NCBI RefSeq assembly: GCF_000379905.1
Contig: NZ_KB904056.1
Coordinates: 116,712-180,711 of the forward strand
Direction of reading: 5' to 3'
Source: Rodentibacter pneumotropicus DSM 21403
GTDB taxonomy: Bacteria > Pseudomonadota > Gammaproteobacteria > Enterobacterales > Pasteurellaceae
DNA length: 64,000 nt
This document shows, piece after piece, positions 47,358 to 59,526 of the stretch. The position numbers were made by a program, and so were the translations under genes. The notes below the pieces were generated by a model. It was not told the origin of the DNA. It made no database searches and saw only the letters and a program-made list of their open reading frames with translations. Within the stretch, counting starts at the first letter, position 1; each line of letters begins with the position of its first letter.

Positions 47358-47960
47358 ATGAAAATTAAATATCTTTTCGTGACAATTTTGGCTTTTTTTT
47401 CAACCGCACTTTCCGCTCATTGGCAGTTAGTGGGTAATGCTGAATATACTTGGGGACCTTTCCACGTGTATAGTGTGGGGCTTTTTTCTGAAACCGGTTC
47501 ATACCAAGAAAATCAGAGCCCACTGATGTTTTCCATCAAATATAAAAAGCCTATTGAAGGCAAAAACTTCGCTATCACCTTAATAAAAGAAATGGAAGCA
47601 CAGCAGTTCAATACAGATGACACCACGGCTTGGTTAAAAAAAATGCAGGAAATTTTTCCTGATTTTTCGCCAAATGACATTTTAAATTTCGTGGCATTGG
47701 AAAATAAAGGCTATTTTATCGCTAACGACACTGTGTTGGATCATGAATTTGATACGAAATTTACTCAAGCTTTTATCAATATTTGGCTTTCACCGAAAAG
47801 TAGCTTTGTAAAATTACAACCACAATTATTAGGTCAAGAAAAGAGCGGTCAAAATGAACAAGAATTTCAATATCAACCGGCAAGTGAGCCCTTTGATGAA
47901 GAAAATTCGATGCCGGAATTACCACCTAATTACGATCCTCAACAGAATTTGAAAGGTTAA
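47358..47960 (+). CDS. Exported chalcone isomerase-like protein
   Basis: This 200-residue protein has a signal peptide (about residues 1-20, cleavage after SALSA-type ALSA) and then a sequence with the pattern of bacterial chalcone-isomerase-like proteins: a YTWGPFHVYSVGLFSETGSY start, a KYKKPIEGKNFAITLIKEM strand-helix segment, and LDHEFDTKFTQAFINIWLSPKSS near the middle. The fold assignment is a recollection of that family and the function is unknown. The last 30 residues are Gln/Glu/Pro-rich and unstructured. A DNA uptake signal at 47403-47411 encodes T16-A17-L18 at the signal-peptide cleavage region. It stands alone after fumC. Confidence 0.65.
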   Translation: MKIKYLFVTILAFFSTALSAHWQLVGNAEYTWGPFHVYSVGLFSETGSYQENQSPLMFSIKYKKPIEGKNFAITLIKEMEAQQFNTDDTTAWLKKMQEIFPDFSPNDILNFVALENKGYFIANDTVLDHEFDTKFTQAFINIWLSPKSSFVKLQPQLLGQEKSGQNEQEFQYQPASEPFDEENSMPELPPNYDPQQNLKG

Positions 47961-47987
47961 TAAACCGGCAAATAGATTATCCGACGT

Positions 47988-48887
47988 TTATTTTTGTGAA
48001 ATCGCTTTCTCCAAATATAAAATCATCTGTAATGCAACATCCACACCACTGGTTTTCTCAATCATTTCCAAGCCCGGGCTTGCATTAATTTCTAACACCA
48101 ATAAACCTGATTTAGCACGGATAAGATCCACCCCCGAAACCTCTAATCCCAAGGCTTTTGTGGCGTTCACTGCCAACTGTTTTTCTTCATCGCTCAAAAT
48201 AATTTTTTGTGCGGAGCCTCCACGATGGAAATTAGCACGAAACTCCCCTTCCCGCCCCATACGTTGCATACTTGCCACAACTTTATCGCCAATCACAAAA
48301 CAACGAATATCCTCGCCTCTCGCTTCATCAATAAAATCTTGCAACAATACCGGCACATTCGCTTGTTTTAAAGTTTCTAAAATACTGACCGCACTTTGTG
48401 ATGTTTCCATCAACATCACACCAATCCCCTGAGAACCATTTAACGTTTTAATAATTAAAGGCAAATCCATTTTCTGAATAGTCGTTTTAGGTTCAGCATC
48501 AACACCCGATAATTGACTATTGGGTATCGCAATGCCCTGCTCTCGCAAAATTTGCAAACTTTGCCATTTATCACGTGCAATTAAAAATGCCCTTTCCTTA
48601 TTCAAACAATAAACGCCTTTTGCTTGGAAATGGCGTAATACGGCACAGCCCATTTTTGTACTTGTCGTGCCGAAACGTGGTAACACCGCATCATAATCGG
48701 GCAAAAGATAAGTATCGCCTTCCTTTGGCTGATAATAAATGTCAAAGTGCGGTGAATTTTCCGTGAGTTTTAGAATACAGCGATTCGGATCTAAAATATC
48801 CATTTCATGTCCGCATTGCATTGCGGCTTCTTTCAATCGTTGACAACTGTACAAACGGGGCTCACGACAAAGCATTAACAATTTCAT
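47988..48887 (-). CDS. rimK: Ribosomal protein S6 glutamate ligase RimK
   Basis: RimK adds glutamate residues to the C-terminus of ribosomal protein S6 using ATP. The 299-residue ATP-grasp protein has the glycine-rich ATP loop [11 protein letters not shown] near residue 153, [15 protein letters not shown] near 201 and the Mg-binding E-I-N block [12 protein letters not shown] near 261. I start at 48887; a longer frame adds nine residues without a ribosome site. It is divergent from grxA with about 120 bases between the starts. Confidence 0.93.
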   Translation of the reverse strand: MKLLMLCREPRLYSCQRLKEAAMQCGHEMDILDPNRCILKLTENSPHFDIYYQPKEGDTYLLPDYDAVLPRFGTTSTKMGCAVLRHFQAKGVYCLNKERAFLIARDKWQSLQILREQGIAIPNSQLSGVDAEPKTTIQKMDLPLIIKTLNGSQGIGVMLMETSQSAVSILETLKQANVPVLLQDFIDEARGEDIRCFVIGDKVVASMQRMGREGEFRANFHRGGSAQKIILSDEEKQLAVNATKALGLEVSGVDLIRAKSGLLVLEINASPGLEMIEKTSGVDVALQMILYLEKAISQK

Positions 48888-49009
48888 AGGAAAATTCCAA
48901 ATTAAAAATAGCAATACATTATACCAATCATAACAATCCTGAAAAACGGTTTGTGACTAATCAAAAAAAGAGTAGAATTGCGAAAATTTAACATGAATAG
49001 GAGAAAATT

Positions 49010-49273
49010 ATGTTTGTTGTTATTTTTGGTCGTCCAGGTTGTCCTTATTGTGTCCGAGCCAAAAATCTTGCCGAGAAATTAAAAGGTGAAATTGCTGATT
49101 TCGATTACCGTTATGTTGATATTCATGCTGAAGGTATTACGAAAGAAGATTTATCCAAATCAGTGGGAAAACCTGTTGAAACAGTGCCACAAATCTTCAT
49201 TGATGAAAAACCAATTGGCGGATGCACCGATTTTGAAGCATTAATGAAAGCGCAATTCAATATCGTTGCTTAA
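49010..49273 (+). CDS. grxA: Glutaredoxin 1 GrxA
   Basis: This 87-residue glutaredoxin reduces disulfides with glutathione and supplies electrons to ribonucleotide reductase. The redox motif CPYC is Cys11-Cys14, and the glutathione-binding TVPQIFIDEKPIGG block is at residues 58-71. The AGGAG ribosome site precedes the ATG. Neighbouring rimK is divergent, and the citrate lyase genes follow after a gap with paired uptake signals. Confidence 0.96.
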   Translation: MFVVIFGRPGCPYCVRAKNLAEKLKGEIADFDYRYVDIHAEGITKEDLSKSVGKPVETVPQIFIDEKPIGGCTDFEALMKAQFNIVA

Positions 49274-49301
49274 TCTAAAACAACGCGTAATTGTTCATAT
49301 A

Positions 49302-49356
49302 AAGTGCGGTCAGTTTTGAGGAATATTTAAAAACACCTTGAAAATTGACCGCACTT
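49302..49356. terminator. Widely spaced inverted uptake-signal pair after grxA
   Basis: AAGTGCGGT (49302-49310) and ACCGCACTT (49348-49356) are inverted with a 37-base loop, between grxA and the citrate lyase operon. The long loop makes a terminator role less certain than for the tight pairs. Confidence 0.4.
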
Positions 49357-49374
49357 TTCTCTTAGAAATTATTT

Positions 49375-49390
49375 TTTGATCTATATCAGA
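49375..49390 (+). promoter_or_regulatory. Candidate CRP site upstream of citD
   Basis: TTTGA-N6-TCAGA at 49375-49390 shares its TCTATA core and surroundings with the fumC site. It is eight of ten in the CRP pattern and lies 83 bases before citD. Confidence 0.4.
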
Positions 49391-49472
49391 AAAACACCTC
49401 TTTAGAGTTAGCTACTTGCAATGAAAGCCAGTAAAATGAGTGCCTATTTTGGAGTAAATAAAGGAAATAACT

Positions 49473-49760
49473 ATGAAGATTAATAAATCTGCAGTAGCGG
49501 GGACGCTAGAATCTAGTGATGCATTAATTCGCATAGAACCTGCAAATTCATTAAGTGTTGAAATTAACAGTTCTGTCGGAAAGCAATTTGGTGAAGCGAT
49601 TGAGCGAACCGTTCTCGCCACCTTAGCAAAACTCGGTGTCTCTGAAGCCCTTGTTGTGGTTGAGGACAAAGGTGCATTAGATTGCGTTTTACAAGCCCGT
49701 GTAAAAGCAGCCGTTATGCGTGCAACAGATGAAACCATTAACTGGGAGACACTGCTATGA
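49473..49760 (+). CDS. citD: Citrate lyase acyl carrier protein CitD (gamma)
   Basis: CitD carries the 2'-(5-phosphoribosyl)-3'-dephospho-CoA prosthetic group on which citrate lyase works. The 95-residue protein has the family pattern [15 protein letters not shown] with the attachment Ser14. The ATG of citE overlaps its stop by four bases (ATGA). It is first of the cit run here; the citC ligase gene that usually precedes it is not upstream, where grxA lies instead. Confidence 0.95.
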   Translation: MKINKSAVAGTLESSDALIRIEPANSLSVEINSSVGKQFGEAIERTVLATLAKLGVSEALVVVEDKGALDCVLQARVKAAVMRATDETINWETLL

Positions 49761-50632
49761 AATTAAGAAGAAGTATGTTATTCGTACCCGGCTCAAATGC
49801 GGCAATGTTAAGCAACAGCTTCATCTATAAACCGGATTCCATTATGTTTGATTTAGAAGATGCGGTGGCATTAAAAGAAAAAGATACAGCACGCCTTCTT
49901 GTCGCTCACGCCCTACAACATCCCCTTTATCAAGAGATGGAAACCGTTGTTCGGGTAAATCCGTTAGATTCTGAATTTGGCTTATTAGATCTAAATGCTG
50001 TCGTACGTGCCGGTGTCGATGTGGTGCGTATGCCAAAAACCGAAACGGCACAAGATGTTATCGATATGGATCGCGAAATCACCGAAATCGAAAAAGCGTG
50101 CGGACGCGAAATCGGCTCTACAAAAATGCTAGCCGCAATTGAATCCCCTCTCGGCATCACTCAAGCAAACCAAATCGCCACAGCGTCTCAACGTTTAATC
50201 GGCATTGCCTTGGGTGCGGAAGACTACGTCCGTAACTTAAAAACCGAACGTTCCGCAGATGGCATTGAATTATTATTTGCCCGTTGCTCTATTCTTCAGG
50301 CTGCCCGTGCAGCCGGTATCCAAGCCTTTGATACCGTCTATTCCAACGCAAACAATGAAGAAGGTTTCTTACAAGAAGCCTCCCTTATCAAACAACTTGG
50401 TTTTGATGGAAAATCCCTAATCAACCCACGTCAAATAGAGTTATTACACAACCTCTTTGCGCCGACACAAAAAGATGTGGAACAGGCAAAACGTATCATT
50501 GAAGCCGCAGAAGAGGCAGAGCGTCAGGGAAGCGGAGTAGTTTCACTAAACGGTAAGATGATCGATGCGCCGATTATTGATCGCGCACGATTAGTATTAG
50601 AACGTGCTAAATCAGGAATTCGTGAAGAGTAA
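49757..50632 (+). CDS. citE: Citrate lyase beta subunit CitE
   Basis: CitE cleaves citryl-ACP to oxaloacetate and acetyl-ACP. The 291-residue protein of the HpcH/HpaI aldolase superfamily has [12 protein letters not shown] at the start, the metal-binding [13 protein letters not shown] near residue 34 and the blocks AIESPLGI and GAEDYVRNL near 135-155. It overlaps citD and is followed by citF after 12 bases. Length matches E. coli CitE (302) with a slightly short C-terminus. Confidence 0.96.
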   Translation: MKLRRSMLFVPGSNAAMLSNSFIYKPDSIMFDLEDAVALKEKDTARLLVAHALQHPLYQEMETVVRVNPLDSEFGLLDLNAVVRAGVDVVRMPKTETAQDVIDMDREITEIEKACGREIGSTKMLAAIESPLGITQANQIATASQRLIGIALGAEDYVRNLKTERSADGIELLFARCSILQAARAAGIQAFDTVYSNANNEEGFLQEASLIKQLGFDGKSLINPRQIELLHNLFAPTQKDVEQAKRIIEAAEEAERQGSGVVSLNGKMIDAPIIDRARLVLERAKSGIREE

Positions 50633-50644
50633 GGGAGAGAAAAA

Positions 50645-52147
50645 ATGACAACAAGAGAACAACGTATTGAAAAATACAACGCCGGTCGAGCAATTTATCA
50701 AGCCGTACCAAAGACAGAATCTCTTACCCGCACGGCAAAAGATCGCAAACTTTGCGCCAACTTAGAAGAAGCAATTAAACGTTCCGGCTTAAAAGACGGG
50801 ATGACCGTTTCATTCCACCATGCTTTCCGTGGCGGTGATTTTGTCGTCAATATGGTGATGAATAAAATTGCCGAAATGGGATTTAAAAATTTAACCCTTG
50901 CGTCAAGCTCGCTCATTGATAGCCATTCGCCGATTATTGAACATATTAAAAATGGTGTCGTGACTAAAATCTATTCTTCCGGGTTACGTGGTGAGCTTGC
51001 CGAGCAAATTTCCCGTGGCTTATTGGATGAACCGGTAAATATTCACTCCCACGGCGGACGGGTACACTTAGTCAAATCCGGTGAACTCCATATTGATGTG
51101 GCATTTTTAGGCGTACCTTGCTGTGATAAATTCGGTAATGCAAACGGTTTTACCGGTAAAAGTAAATGTGGTTCATTGGGCTATGCTCGTGTAGATGCAG
51201 AATATGCCGATAAAGTCGTCCTTTTAACCGAAGAATTCGCCGAATATCCCCACCATCCGATCAGTATTGGGCAAGATAAAGTAGATTTAATCGTACAGGT
51301 TGAGGCGGTTGGTGATCCGAAAAAAATCGGTGGCGGTGCAACCCGTATGACCACCAACCCTCGCGAATTACTCATTGCCCGTAAATGTGCCGAAGTGATT
51401 TTTGCCTCCGGCTATTTTAAGGACGGGTTTTCCTTACAAACCGGTTCCGGTGGTGCCGCATTAGCCGTTACCCGCTTTTTAGAAGAAAAAATGCGCCGTG
51501 AAAATGTAACCGCAGATTTCGCATTAGGCGGTATCACCGCAAGTATGGTGGCATTACACGAAGCAGGTTTAATCAAAAAATTATTAGATGTGCAAAGTTT
51601 TGATGCTGTCGCTGCAGAATCCCTTTCACGCAATCCAAACCATATTGAAGTTTCCGCCAACCAATATGCGAACTACAGCTCAAAAGGGGCTTCCGTAGAA
51701 CGTTTAGATGTGGTTATCCTTTCCGCATTAGAAATTGATACCAAATTTAATGTGAACGTATTAACCGGTTCTGACGGTGTCATCCGTGGAGCATCAGGGG
51801 GACACTGTGATACGGCAGCCTCTGCCCAAGTGGCGATCATTGTGGCACCACTGGTTCGCGGGCGCATTCCAACTGTGGTGGAAAACGTCATTACTTGTGT
51901 TACGCCGGGTGAAAATATTGATATTCTCGTTACCGATCATGGGGTCGCTGTCAATCCGAAACGCCCTGATTTAATCGCTTCATTAAGCAATGCCGGTATT
52001 CCATTGTTCACCATTGAACAACTTTGCGAACGTGCTTACAGTTTAACCGGTAAACCAAAAGAAATTGAGTTCACCGATAAACCGGTAGCAGTCGTTCGTT
52101 ATCGTGATGGTTCGGTTATTGATACGGTGTATCAAATCAAAGAATAA
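50645..52147 (+). CDS. citF: Citrate lyase alpha subunit CitF
   Basis: CitF is the citrate:acetyl-ACP transferase of the lyase complex. The 500-residue CoA-transferase-type protein has the family start region and the blocks SFHHAFRGGDFVVN, LTGSDGVIRGASGGHCDTAA and ITDHGVAVNP-type VTDHGVAVNPKRPDL near the end. Length matches E. coli CitF (510). It follows citE directly; the citXG fusion is downstream after 61 bases. Confidence 0.96.
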   Translation: MTTREQRIEKYNAGRAIYQAVPKTESLTRTAKDRKLCANLEEAIKRSGLKDGMTVSFHHAFRGGDFVVNMVMNKIAEMGFKNLTLASSSLIDSHSPIIEHIKNGVVTKIYSSGLRGELAEQISRGLLDEPVNIHSHGGRVHLVKSGELHIDVAFLGVPCCDKFGNANGFTGKSKCGSLGYARVDAEYADKVVLLTEEFAEYPHHPISIGQDKVDLIVQVEAVGDPKKIGGGATRMTTNPRELLIARKCAEVIFASGYFKDGFSLQTGSGGAALAVTRFLEEKMRRENVTADFALGGITASMVALHEAGLIKKLLDVQSFDAVAAESLSRNPNHIEVSANQYANYSSKGASVERLDVVILSALEIDTKFNVNVLTGSDGVIRGASGGHCDTAASAQVAIIVAPLVRGRIPTVVENVITCVTPGENIDILVTDHGVAVNPKRPDLIASLSNAGIPLFTIEQLCERAYSLTGKPKEIEFTDKPVAVVRYRDGSVIDTVYQIKE

Positions 52148-52208
52148 TGAACGGGGCATTGTATGTGCCCTATTATTGCGTGAGAAACACTAAAAGAGCG
52201 GTCAAATT

Positions 52209-53606
52209 TTGCAGCGTTTTTTTCAAATCTTTTCTATCCAAGGAAACAGAATTTCCCTTGAGGCATTGCTGAATGCACGTGAGGAGCGTGCATTATTGCA
52301 GCAACAACTTTTAGCGAAATACCAACTTCCCCTCCTTTCTGTCACTTTAACGGCTATGGGTGAGGTGAAAAAAAATCCTTTATTGGATTACGTATTTGAA
52401 AAAGTATTAGAAAAATTGACCGCACTTTTTGCTCAGCGCAAGTGGATACCATCGAAAAAAATCGTTCGCGCTTTAGATTCGGGACACGAAGCTTTTTTTG
52501 TCTTGCCCGTGGATGCAGTGGAACTCAAACGGGCTATGATTGAGCTGGAAGATAGCACAGCCCTTGCCCGCCTTTGGGATTTAGATGTGTTGGATGTAAA
52601 GGGGCGTCTGCTAAGTCGCTCGGATTTTAACAAATCACCCCGTACTTGTTTAATATGCGGTGAAAATGCAAAAAATTGCACGCGCAGCCGCAAACATCAC
52701 ATTGATGAAATCCTTTTAGAAATGCAACACCGTACACAAGCATATTATTTTGCCGAGCAAATTGGTGAAAAGGTTTACCAAGCCTTGTTGCAAGAAGCAC
52801 GGTTATCACCTAAACCGGGGTTGGTTGATAACCTCACGAACGGCGCCCATCAGGATATGAATTTACAAACCTTTGAACGAAGTGCTTTGGCTTTAAAGCC
52901 CTTTTTCATAGACTTTGTATTGAAAGGGATGGAAACCGCTGCGTTACCGGAAAACCAAGTGTTGTCTTATATTCGACCTCTTGGGCTATTGGCAGAACAA
53001 ACAATGTTTCAGACAACGCATCACACCAACACACATAAGGGTGCGATTTTTTCTTTCGGATTAATTTGTGTGGCAATCGGCCGATTAGCAAAATTGGCTC
53101 ACTTTAGAGCCAATGAGCTGATTTTTAGTATTGAGTCTATTTGTTCTCTCAGTGCAAAATTTGCTCAGGATCTCACTAAAGAGCTCGAACACTATCCTGA
53201 CTACCTGCCCATTACTGCCGGTGTACGTTTATACCGAGAATACGGATTAACCGGTGCCCGCGGTGAAGCGGAAAATGGTTTTCAACAAATTCAAATGTTG
53301 TTACCGCTGTTGGATGAGTATCATCAACTTGATTGGGAACATCGTTTGTTAATTGCTTTGTTGCACTTAATGGCTAAAAATCCTGACACAAATGTGGTTC
53401 ATCGTGGTGGATTGGAAGCGTTACAATTTGTGCAGCAAAGTGCGATTGATTTACTTAAAAATCAATCTCTTGTGTTAGATAAAACAAAACTAACACAAGC
53501 CTTACTGAAATTTGATTCCGCCTGTATTATTAGGAACTTAAGTCCGGGCGGAAGTGCTGACTTATTAGCACTGTCGATTTTCTTTTTATTTTTTAGAGGT
53601 AACTAA
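52209..53606 (+). CDS. citXG: Fused holo-citrate lyase synthase / triphosphoribosyl-dephospho-CoA synthase CitXG
   Basis: This 465-residue protein is a fusion that makes and attaches the citrate lyase prosthetic group. Residues 1 to about 165 match CitX (apo-CitD phosphoribosyl-dephospho-CoA transferase), with LARLWDLDVLDVKGRLLSR and the Cys-rich CLICGENAKNC; the rest matches CitG (forms 2'-(5-triphosphoribosyl)-3'-dephospho-CoA), with SPKPGLVDNLTNGAHQDMN and TGARGEAENGF. The fusion is also known in Haemophilus. The start is TTG, preceded by AAAAGAG; no ATG or GTG upstream is in frame. A degenerate uptake signal lies just before it. Confidence 0.9.
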   Translation: MQRFFQIFSIQGNRISLEALLNAREERALLQQQLLAKYQLPLLSVTLTAMGEVKKNPLLDYVFEKVLEKLTALFAQRKWIPSKKIVRALDSGHEAFFVLPVDAVELKRAMIELEDSTALARLWDLDVLDVKGRLLSRSDFNKSPRTCLICGENAKNCTRSRKHHIDEILLEMQHRTQAYYFAEQIGEKVYQALLQEARLSPKPGLVDNLTNGAHQDMNLQTFERSALALKPFFIDFVLKGMETAALPENQVLSYIRPLGLLAEQTMFQTTHHTNTHKGAIFSFGLICVAIGRLAKLAHFRANELIFSIESICSLSAKFAQDLTKELEHYPDYLPITAGVRLYREYGLTGARGEAENGFQQIQMLLPLLDEYHQLDWEHRLLIALLHLMAKNPDTNVVHRGGLEALQFVQQSAIDLLKNQSLVLDKTKLTQALLKFDSACIIRNLSPGGSADLLALSIFFLFFRGN

Positions 53607-53608
53607 AA

Positions 53609-55048
53609 ATGGCATTATCCAAAAATGCAAAGTTAGTGATCTTAGCGGCTATTCCGTTGATCACCTTTTTACTGCCTGCCCCTGAGGGATTATCCCTCAT
53701 TGCATGGCGTTTACTTGGCGTGTATATCGCAACAATCGTAGGGCTTGTAATGAAACCTTATGGTGAACCGGTCATTTTACTCGCCGCTATCGCTGTTTCA
53801 GGTGCAATTATCGGTAACACCGAGGGTGCTAAAGAATTTGTCAAAGCCGGCGATATTCTCAATGGCTATAAATCCGGCACAACTTGGCTTATTTTTACCG
53901 CATTCACGCTAAGCTCGGCTTTCGTAATTACCGGATTGGGTAAACGTATTGCCTACCATATGATCGGTGCAATGGGAAGTACCACCCTACGATTGGGCTA
54001 CGTTACCATGTTCTTGGATTTATTACTTTCTCCGGCAACCCCTTCTAACACTGCTCGTTCAGGTGGTATTATTTTCCCAATTATCAATAGTGTGGCGGTC
54101 GCATTAGGTTCCGATCCGGAAAAAAGCCCGAAAAAAGCCGGTCGTTATTTAATGATGAACGTGTATATGGTGGTAAAAACAACCTCGTATATTTTCTTAA
54201 CCGCAATGGCACCTAATGCCCTTGCCCTTTCATTAATGGCACCGATTTTAGGTTTCAATATTGACTGGTTACATTGGTTCTTAGCCGCCTCCGTACCGGG
54301 TTTACTCTGCTTATTTATCATTCCATTAATCTGCTATTGGGTATCCCCGCCGGAAATGAAAGAAGTGGATAACAAAGCCATAGCGAAGAAAGGTCTGGAA
54401 GAATTAGGCCCAATGTCTTTCCGTGAAAAAGCACTTATTGTGTTATTTATTATCGCTTTATTCGGCTGGATTTTCTCCTCTGCCCTCAACCTCAATGCAA
54501 CCATTGTGGCATTAATCGTCATGGTATGCTGTGTGGTATTAAGTATCGTTTCTTGGGACGATATTTTAAAAAATAAAGGCGGTTGGAATACCTTAATTTG
54601 GTACGGTGGTATTATCGGTATGTCCGGTTTGCTTGAAAAAGCCAAATTCTTTGAATGGTTGGCAGATACTCTAAAAGCGATTCTCCAATTTGAAGGACAA
54701 GGCACGCTAGCCTTAATCGTGATTCTCACTTTAAGCGTAGCAGTACGTTATCTCTTTGCCTCAGGTGGGGCTTATGTTGCGGCAATGGTGCCTGTGTTTG
54801 CGACTGTCGGACACGTTGCCGGTGCACCGGCTGAATTGCTCGCCCTTGGTTTGTTATTTGCCAACTCTTATGGCGGTTCAGTCACCCACTACGGCGGTGG
54901 CCCGGGTCCAATCGCGTTTGGTGCAGGCTATAACGACATCAAATCTTGGTGGACGGCAGGTGCAATTATCGCATTTGGTAGCTTAATTATTCACTTGACC
55001 ATTGGTATTGCATGGTGGGAATTATTAATGGGGCTCGGTTGGTTATAA
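53609..55048 (+). CDS. citT: Citrate carrier of the DASS family (CitT-like)
   Basis: This 479-residue membrane protein of the divalent anion:sodium symporter family has about twelve hydrophobic segments and the family signatures SPATPSNTARSGGIIFP near residue 145 and FANSYGGSVTHYGGGPGP near 425. In an operon with citDEFXG, a citrate/succinate antiporter or citrate symporter is the likely role. It starts two bases after the citXG stop. The closest functional model is E. coli CitT; antiport versus symport cannot be read from the sequence. Confidence 0.9.
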   Translation: MALSKNAKLVILAAIPLITFLLPAPEGLSLIAWRLLGVYIATIVGLVMKPYGEPVILLAAIAVSGAIIGNTEGAKEFVKAGDILNGYKSGTTWLIFTAFTLSSAFVITGLGKRIAYHMIGAMGSTTLRLGYVTMFLDLLLSPATPSNTARSGGIIFPIINSVAVALGSDPEKSPKKAGRYLMMNVYMVVKTTSYIFLTAMAPNALALSLMAPILGFNIDWLHWFLAASVPGLLCLFIIPLICYWVSPPEMKEVDNKAIAKKGLEELGPMSFREKALIVLFIIALFGWIFSSALNLNATIVALIVMVCCVVLSIVSWDDILKNKGGWNTLIWYGGIIGMSGLLEKAKFFEWLADTLKAILQFEGQGTLALIVILTLSVAVRYLFASGGAYVAAMVPVFATVGHVAGAPAELLALGLLFANSYGGSVTHYGGGPGPIAFGAGYNDIKSWWTAGAIIAFGSLIIHLTIGIAWWELLMGLGWL

Positions 55049-55067
55049 TCCAGACTTCAGAGATACA

Positions 55068-55093
55068 AAGTGCGGTTGAAATCAACCGCACTT
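55068..55093. terminator. Inverted uptake-signal pair between citT and lacZ
   Basis: AAGTGCGGT (55068-55076) and ACCGCACTT (55085-55093), with TTGA/TCAA extension, form a tight hairpin followed by TTTTT. It lies between convergent genes and suits both. Confidence 0.8.
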
Positions 55094-55098
55094 TTTCG

Positions 55099-58170
<3,072 letters not shown>

Positions 58171-58172
58171 TT

Positions 58173-58233
58173 ACTATAACTGAATTTTACCTTTCATTCA
58201 GAAAGGATATTAGATTTTGTGAGGGAGATCACA
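58173..58233 (-). promoter_or_regulatory. CRP-dependent promoter of lacZ
   Basis: TGTGA-GGGAGA-TCACA at 58218-58233 is a perfect CRP core. On the minus strand a -10 TATAGT lies at 58178-58173; the predicted start near 58166 puts the CRP centre at about -60, the spacing of a class I promoter. The -35 (CTGAAT) is poor, in keeping with activator dependence. Confidence 0.75.
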
Positions 58234-58268
58234 ATATCCAATTATCCTTCATTAGAATGGTGCATTAC

Positions 58269-59468
58269 TCAAGGTAGTTTCGCGACGATGGCATACCCTT
58301 CCAATAATCCTTCGATTTCATAAGAAGAACCGGAAGTAATGAAAGCAGATTCCCCCTGTTTAAGGGAAAGAGCGGTAGTTTCCGAGCGTAAATTGATCTG
58401 CCCTTTCATTACCATTAAAATCCCTGCGCTCTGAATTTTGAGACGATGCGTTTCACCACATTCATATTGAATATTTTGTAAGGCGAAATCTTTTGCCGGC
58501 GTAGAATAAGTGAACACACGCACATCATGAGGGGCTGCAGGAATAATTTGTGGTTCCACTTCACGACAATCCACTACTTTCAACAATTCCGGAATATCTA
58601 CGTATTTGGGCGTTAATCCACCACGGATAACGTTATCGGAACATGCCATCAATTCAATATTTTGCCCACGTAAATAAGCGTGTGGAATCCCTGCTTCTTG
58701 ATAAATTCCCTCGCCTTTTTTAATGCGAACAATATTGAAAAGATAAAAACACACTAACCCTGCATCCAATTTTTCCAGTGAAATATCCATGGCTTCCATG
58801 GAATAAAATAGCCAATAATCGGGATTTTCCAGCTCAAGTTCGTTGGCTGCATAGGCTTCATAATTTTGCTCAATAATTGGAGCAAGCCATTGATATAATT
58901 GGGATTGATCCGCTTGCATCACATCCGCATAAAATGAATGCAAATCTTGCGTGCATAACTTTTCAGCCAATGGTGTAAGCGAAGAACGTTCCGCTAATGT
59001 CGCAAGGATTTTCTCTTTCTTTTTAAAGCCATGTAACAACCAAAAATCAGATAATGCAATCATCATTTCAGGTTTGTGATTATTATCTTTATAGGTTCGT
59101 TTCGGATCTTTTAAATCAATCCCTGCAGCATTTTCTTTTGCAAAACCTATTTCCGCCTGTTGTTTCGTTGGGTGCAGCTGAATAGAAAGCGGCTTTGCCA
59201 CATCAAGAATCTTCAATAAATAAGGTAATTCTTCACCAAAGATTTCTCGACTTCTATCACCAAGTGCGGTCGGATTTTGTTGTAAAAATTCTGTCAGAGC
59301 TACACTTTTGTCATCAACTTCAATGATAGCGGGAGCTGAAGTATGTGCGCCAAGCCACCATTCGGCATAATGTTGATTTTCTTCTGCTGAAAGATTTAAT
59401 AATTGCGGAATATAATGCTCTCCACCCCAAATATAATGTTGTAAAACACCGGTTAATTTATAAATCAT
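58269..59468 (-). CDS. manA: Mannose-6-phosphate isomerase ManA (type I)
   Basis: ManA interconverts mannose-6-phosphate and fructose-6-phosphate. The 399-residue zinc enzyme has the metal ligands in IQLHPTKQQAE (Gln and His), a Glu/His in the C-terminal half, and the signature HAYLRGQNIELMACSDNVIRGGLTPKYVD (family block, in part). I start at 59468 after an AGAGGGG ribosome site; an ATG upstream would add six residues. It connects the mannose PTS product to glycolysis. It is transcribed in the same direction as crr but behind its terminator. Confidence 0.95.
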   Translation of the reverse strand: MIYKLTGVLQHYIWGGEHYIPQLLNLSAEENQHYAEWWLGAHTSAPAIIEVDDKSVALTEFLQQNPTALGDRSREIFGEELPYLLKILDVAKPLSIQLHPTKQQAEIGFAKENAAGIDLKDPKRTYKDNNHKPEMMIALSDFWLLHGFKKKEKILATLAERSSLTPLAEKLCTQDLHSFYADVMQADQSQLYQWLAPIIEQNYEAYAANELELENPDYWLFYSMEAMDISLEKLDAGLVCFYLFNIVRIKKGEGIYQEAGIPHAYLRGQNIELMACSDNVIRGGLTPKYVDIPELLKVVDCREVEPQIIPAAPHDVRVFTYSTPAKDFALQNIQYECGETHRLKIQSAGILMVMKGQINLRSETTALSLKQGESAFITSGSSYEIEGLLEGYAIVAKLP

Positions 59469-59488
59469 TTTTTCCCCTCTAAACAAAA

Positions 59489-59515
59489 AATCCGCACAAT
59501 GGCGGACTTTTTTAT
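59489..59515 (-). terminator. Terminator between crr and manA
   Basis: TCCGC and GCGGA pair around ACAATG, extended by AAAA and TTTT runs, after the crr stop on the minus strand. Confidence 0.75.
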
Positions 59516-59526
59516 TCTATATAAAA

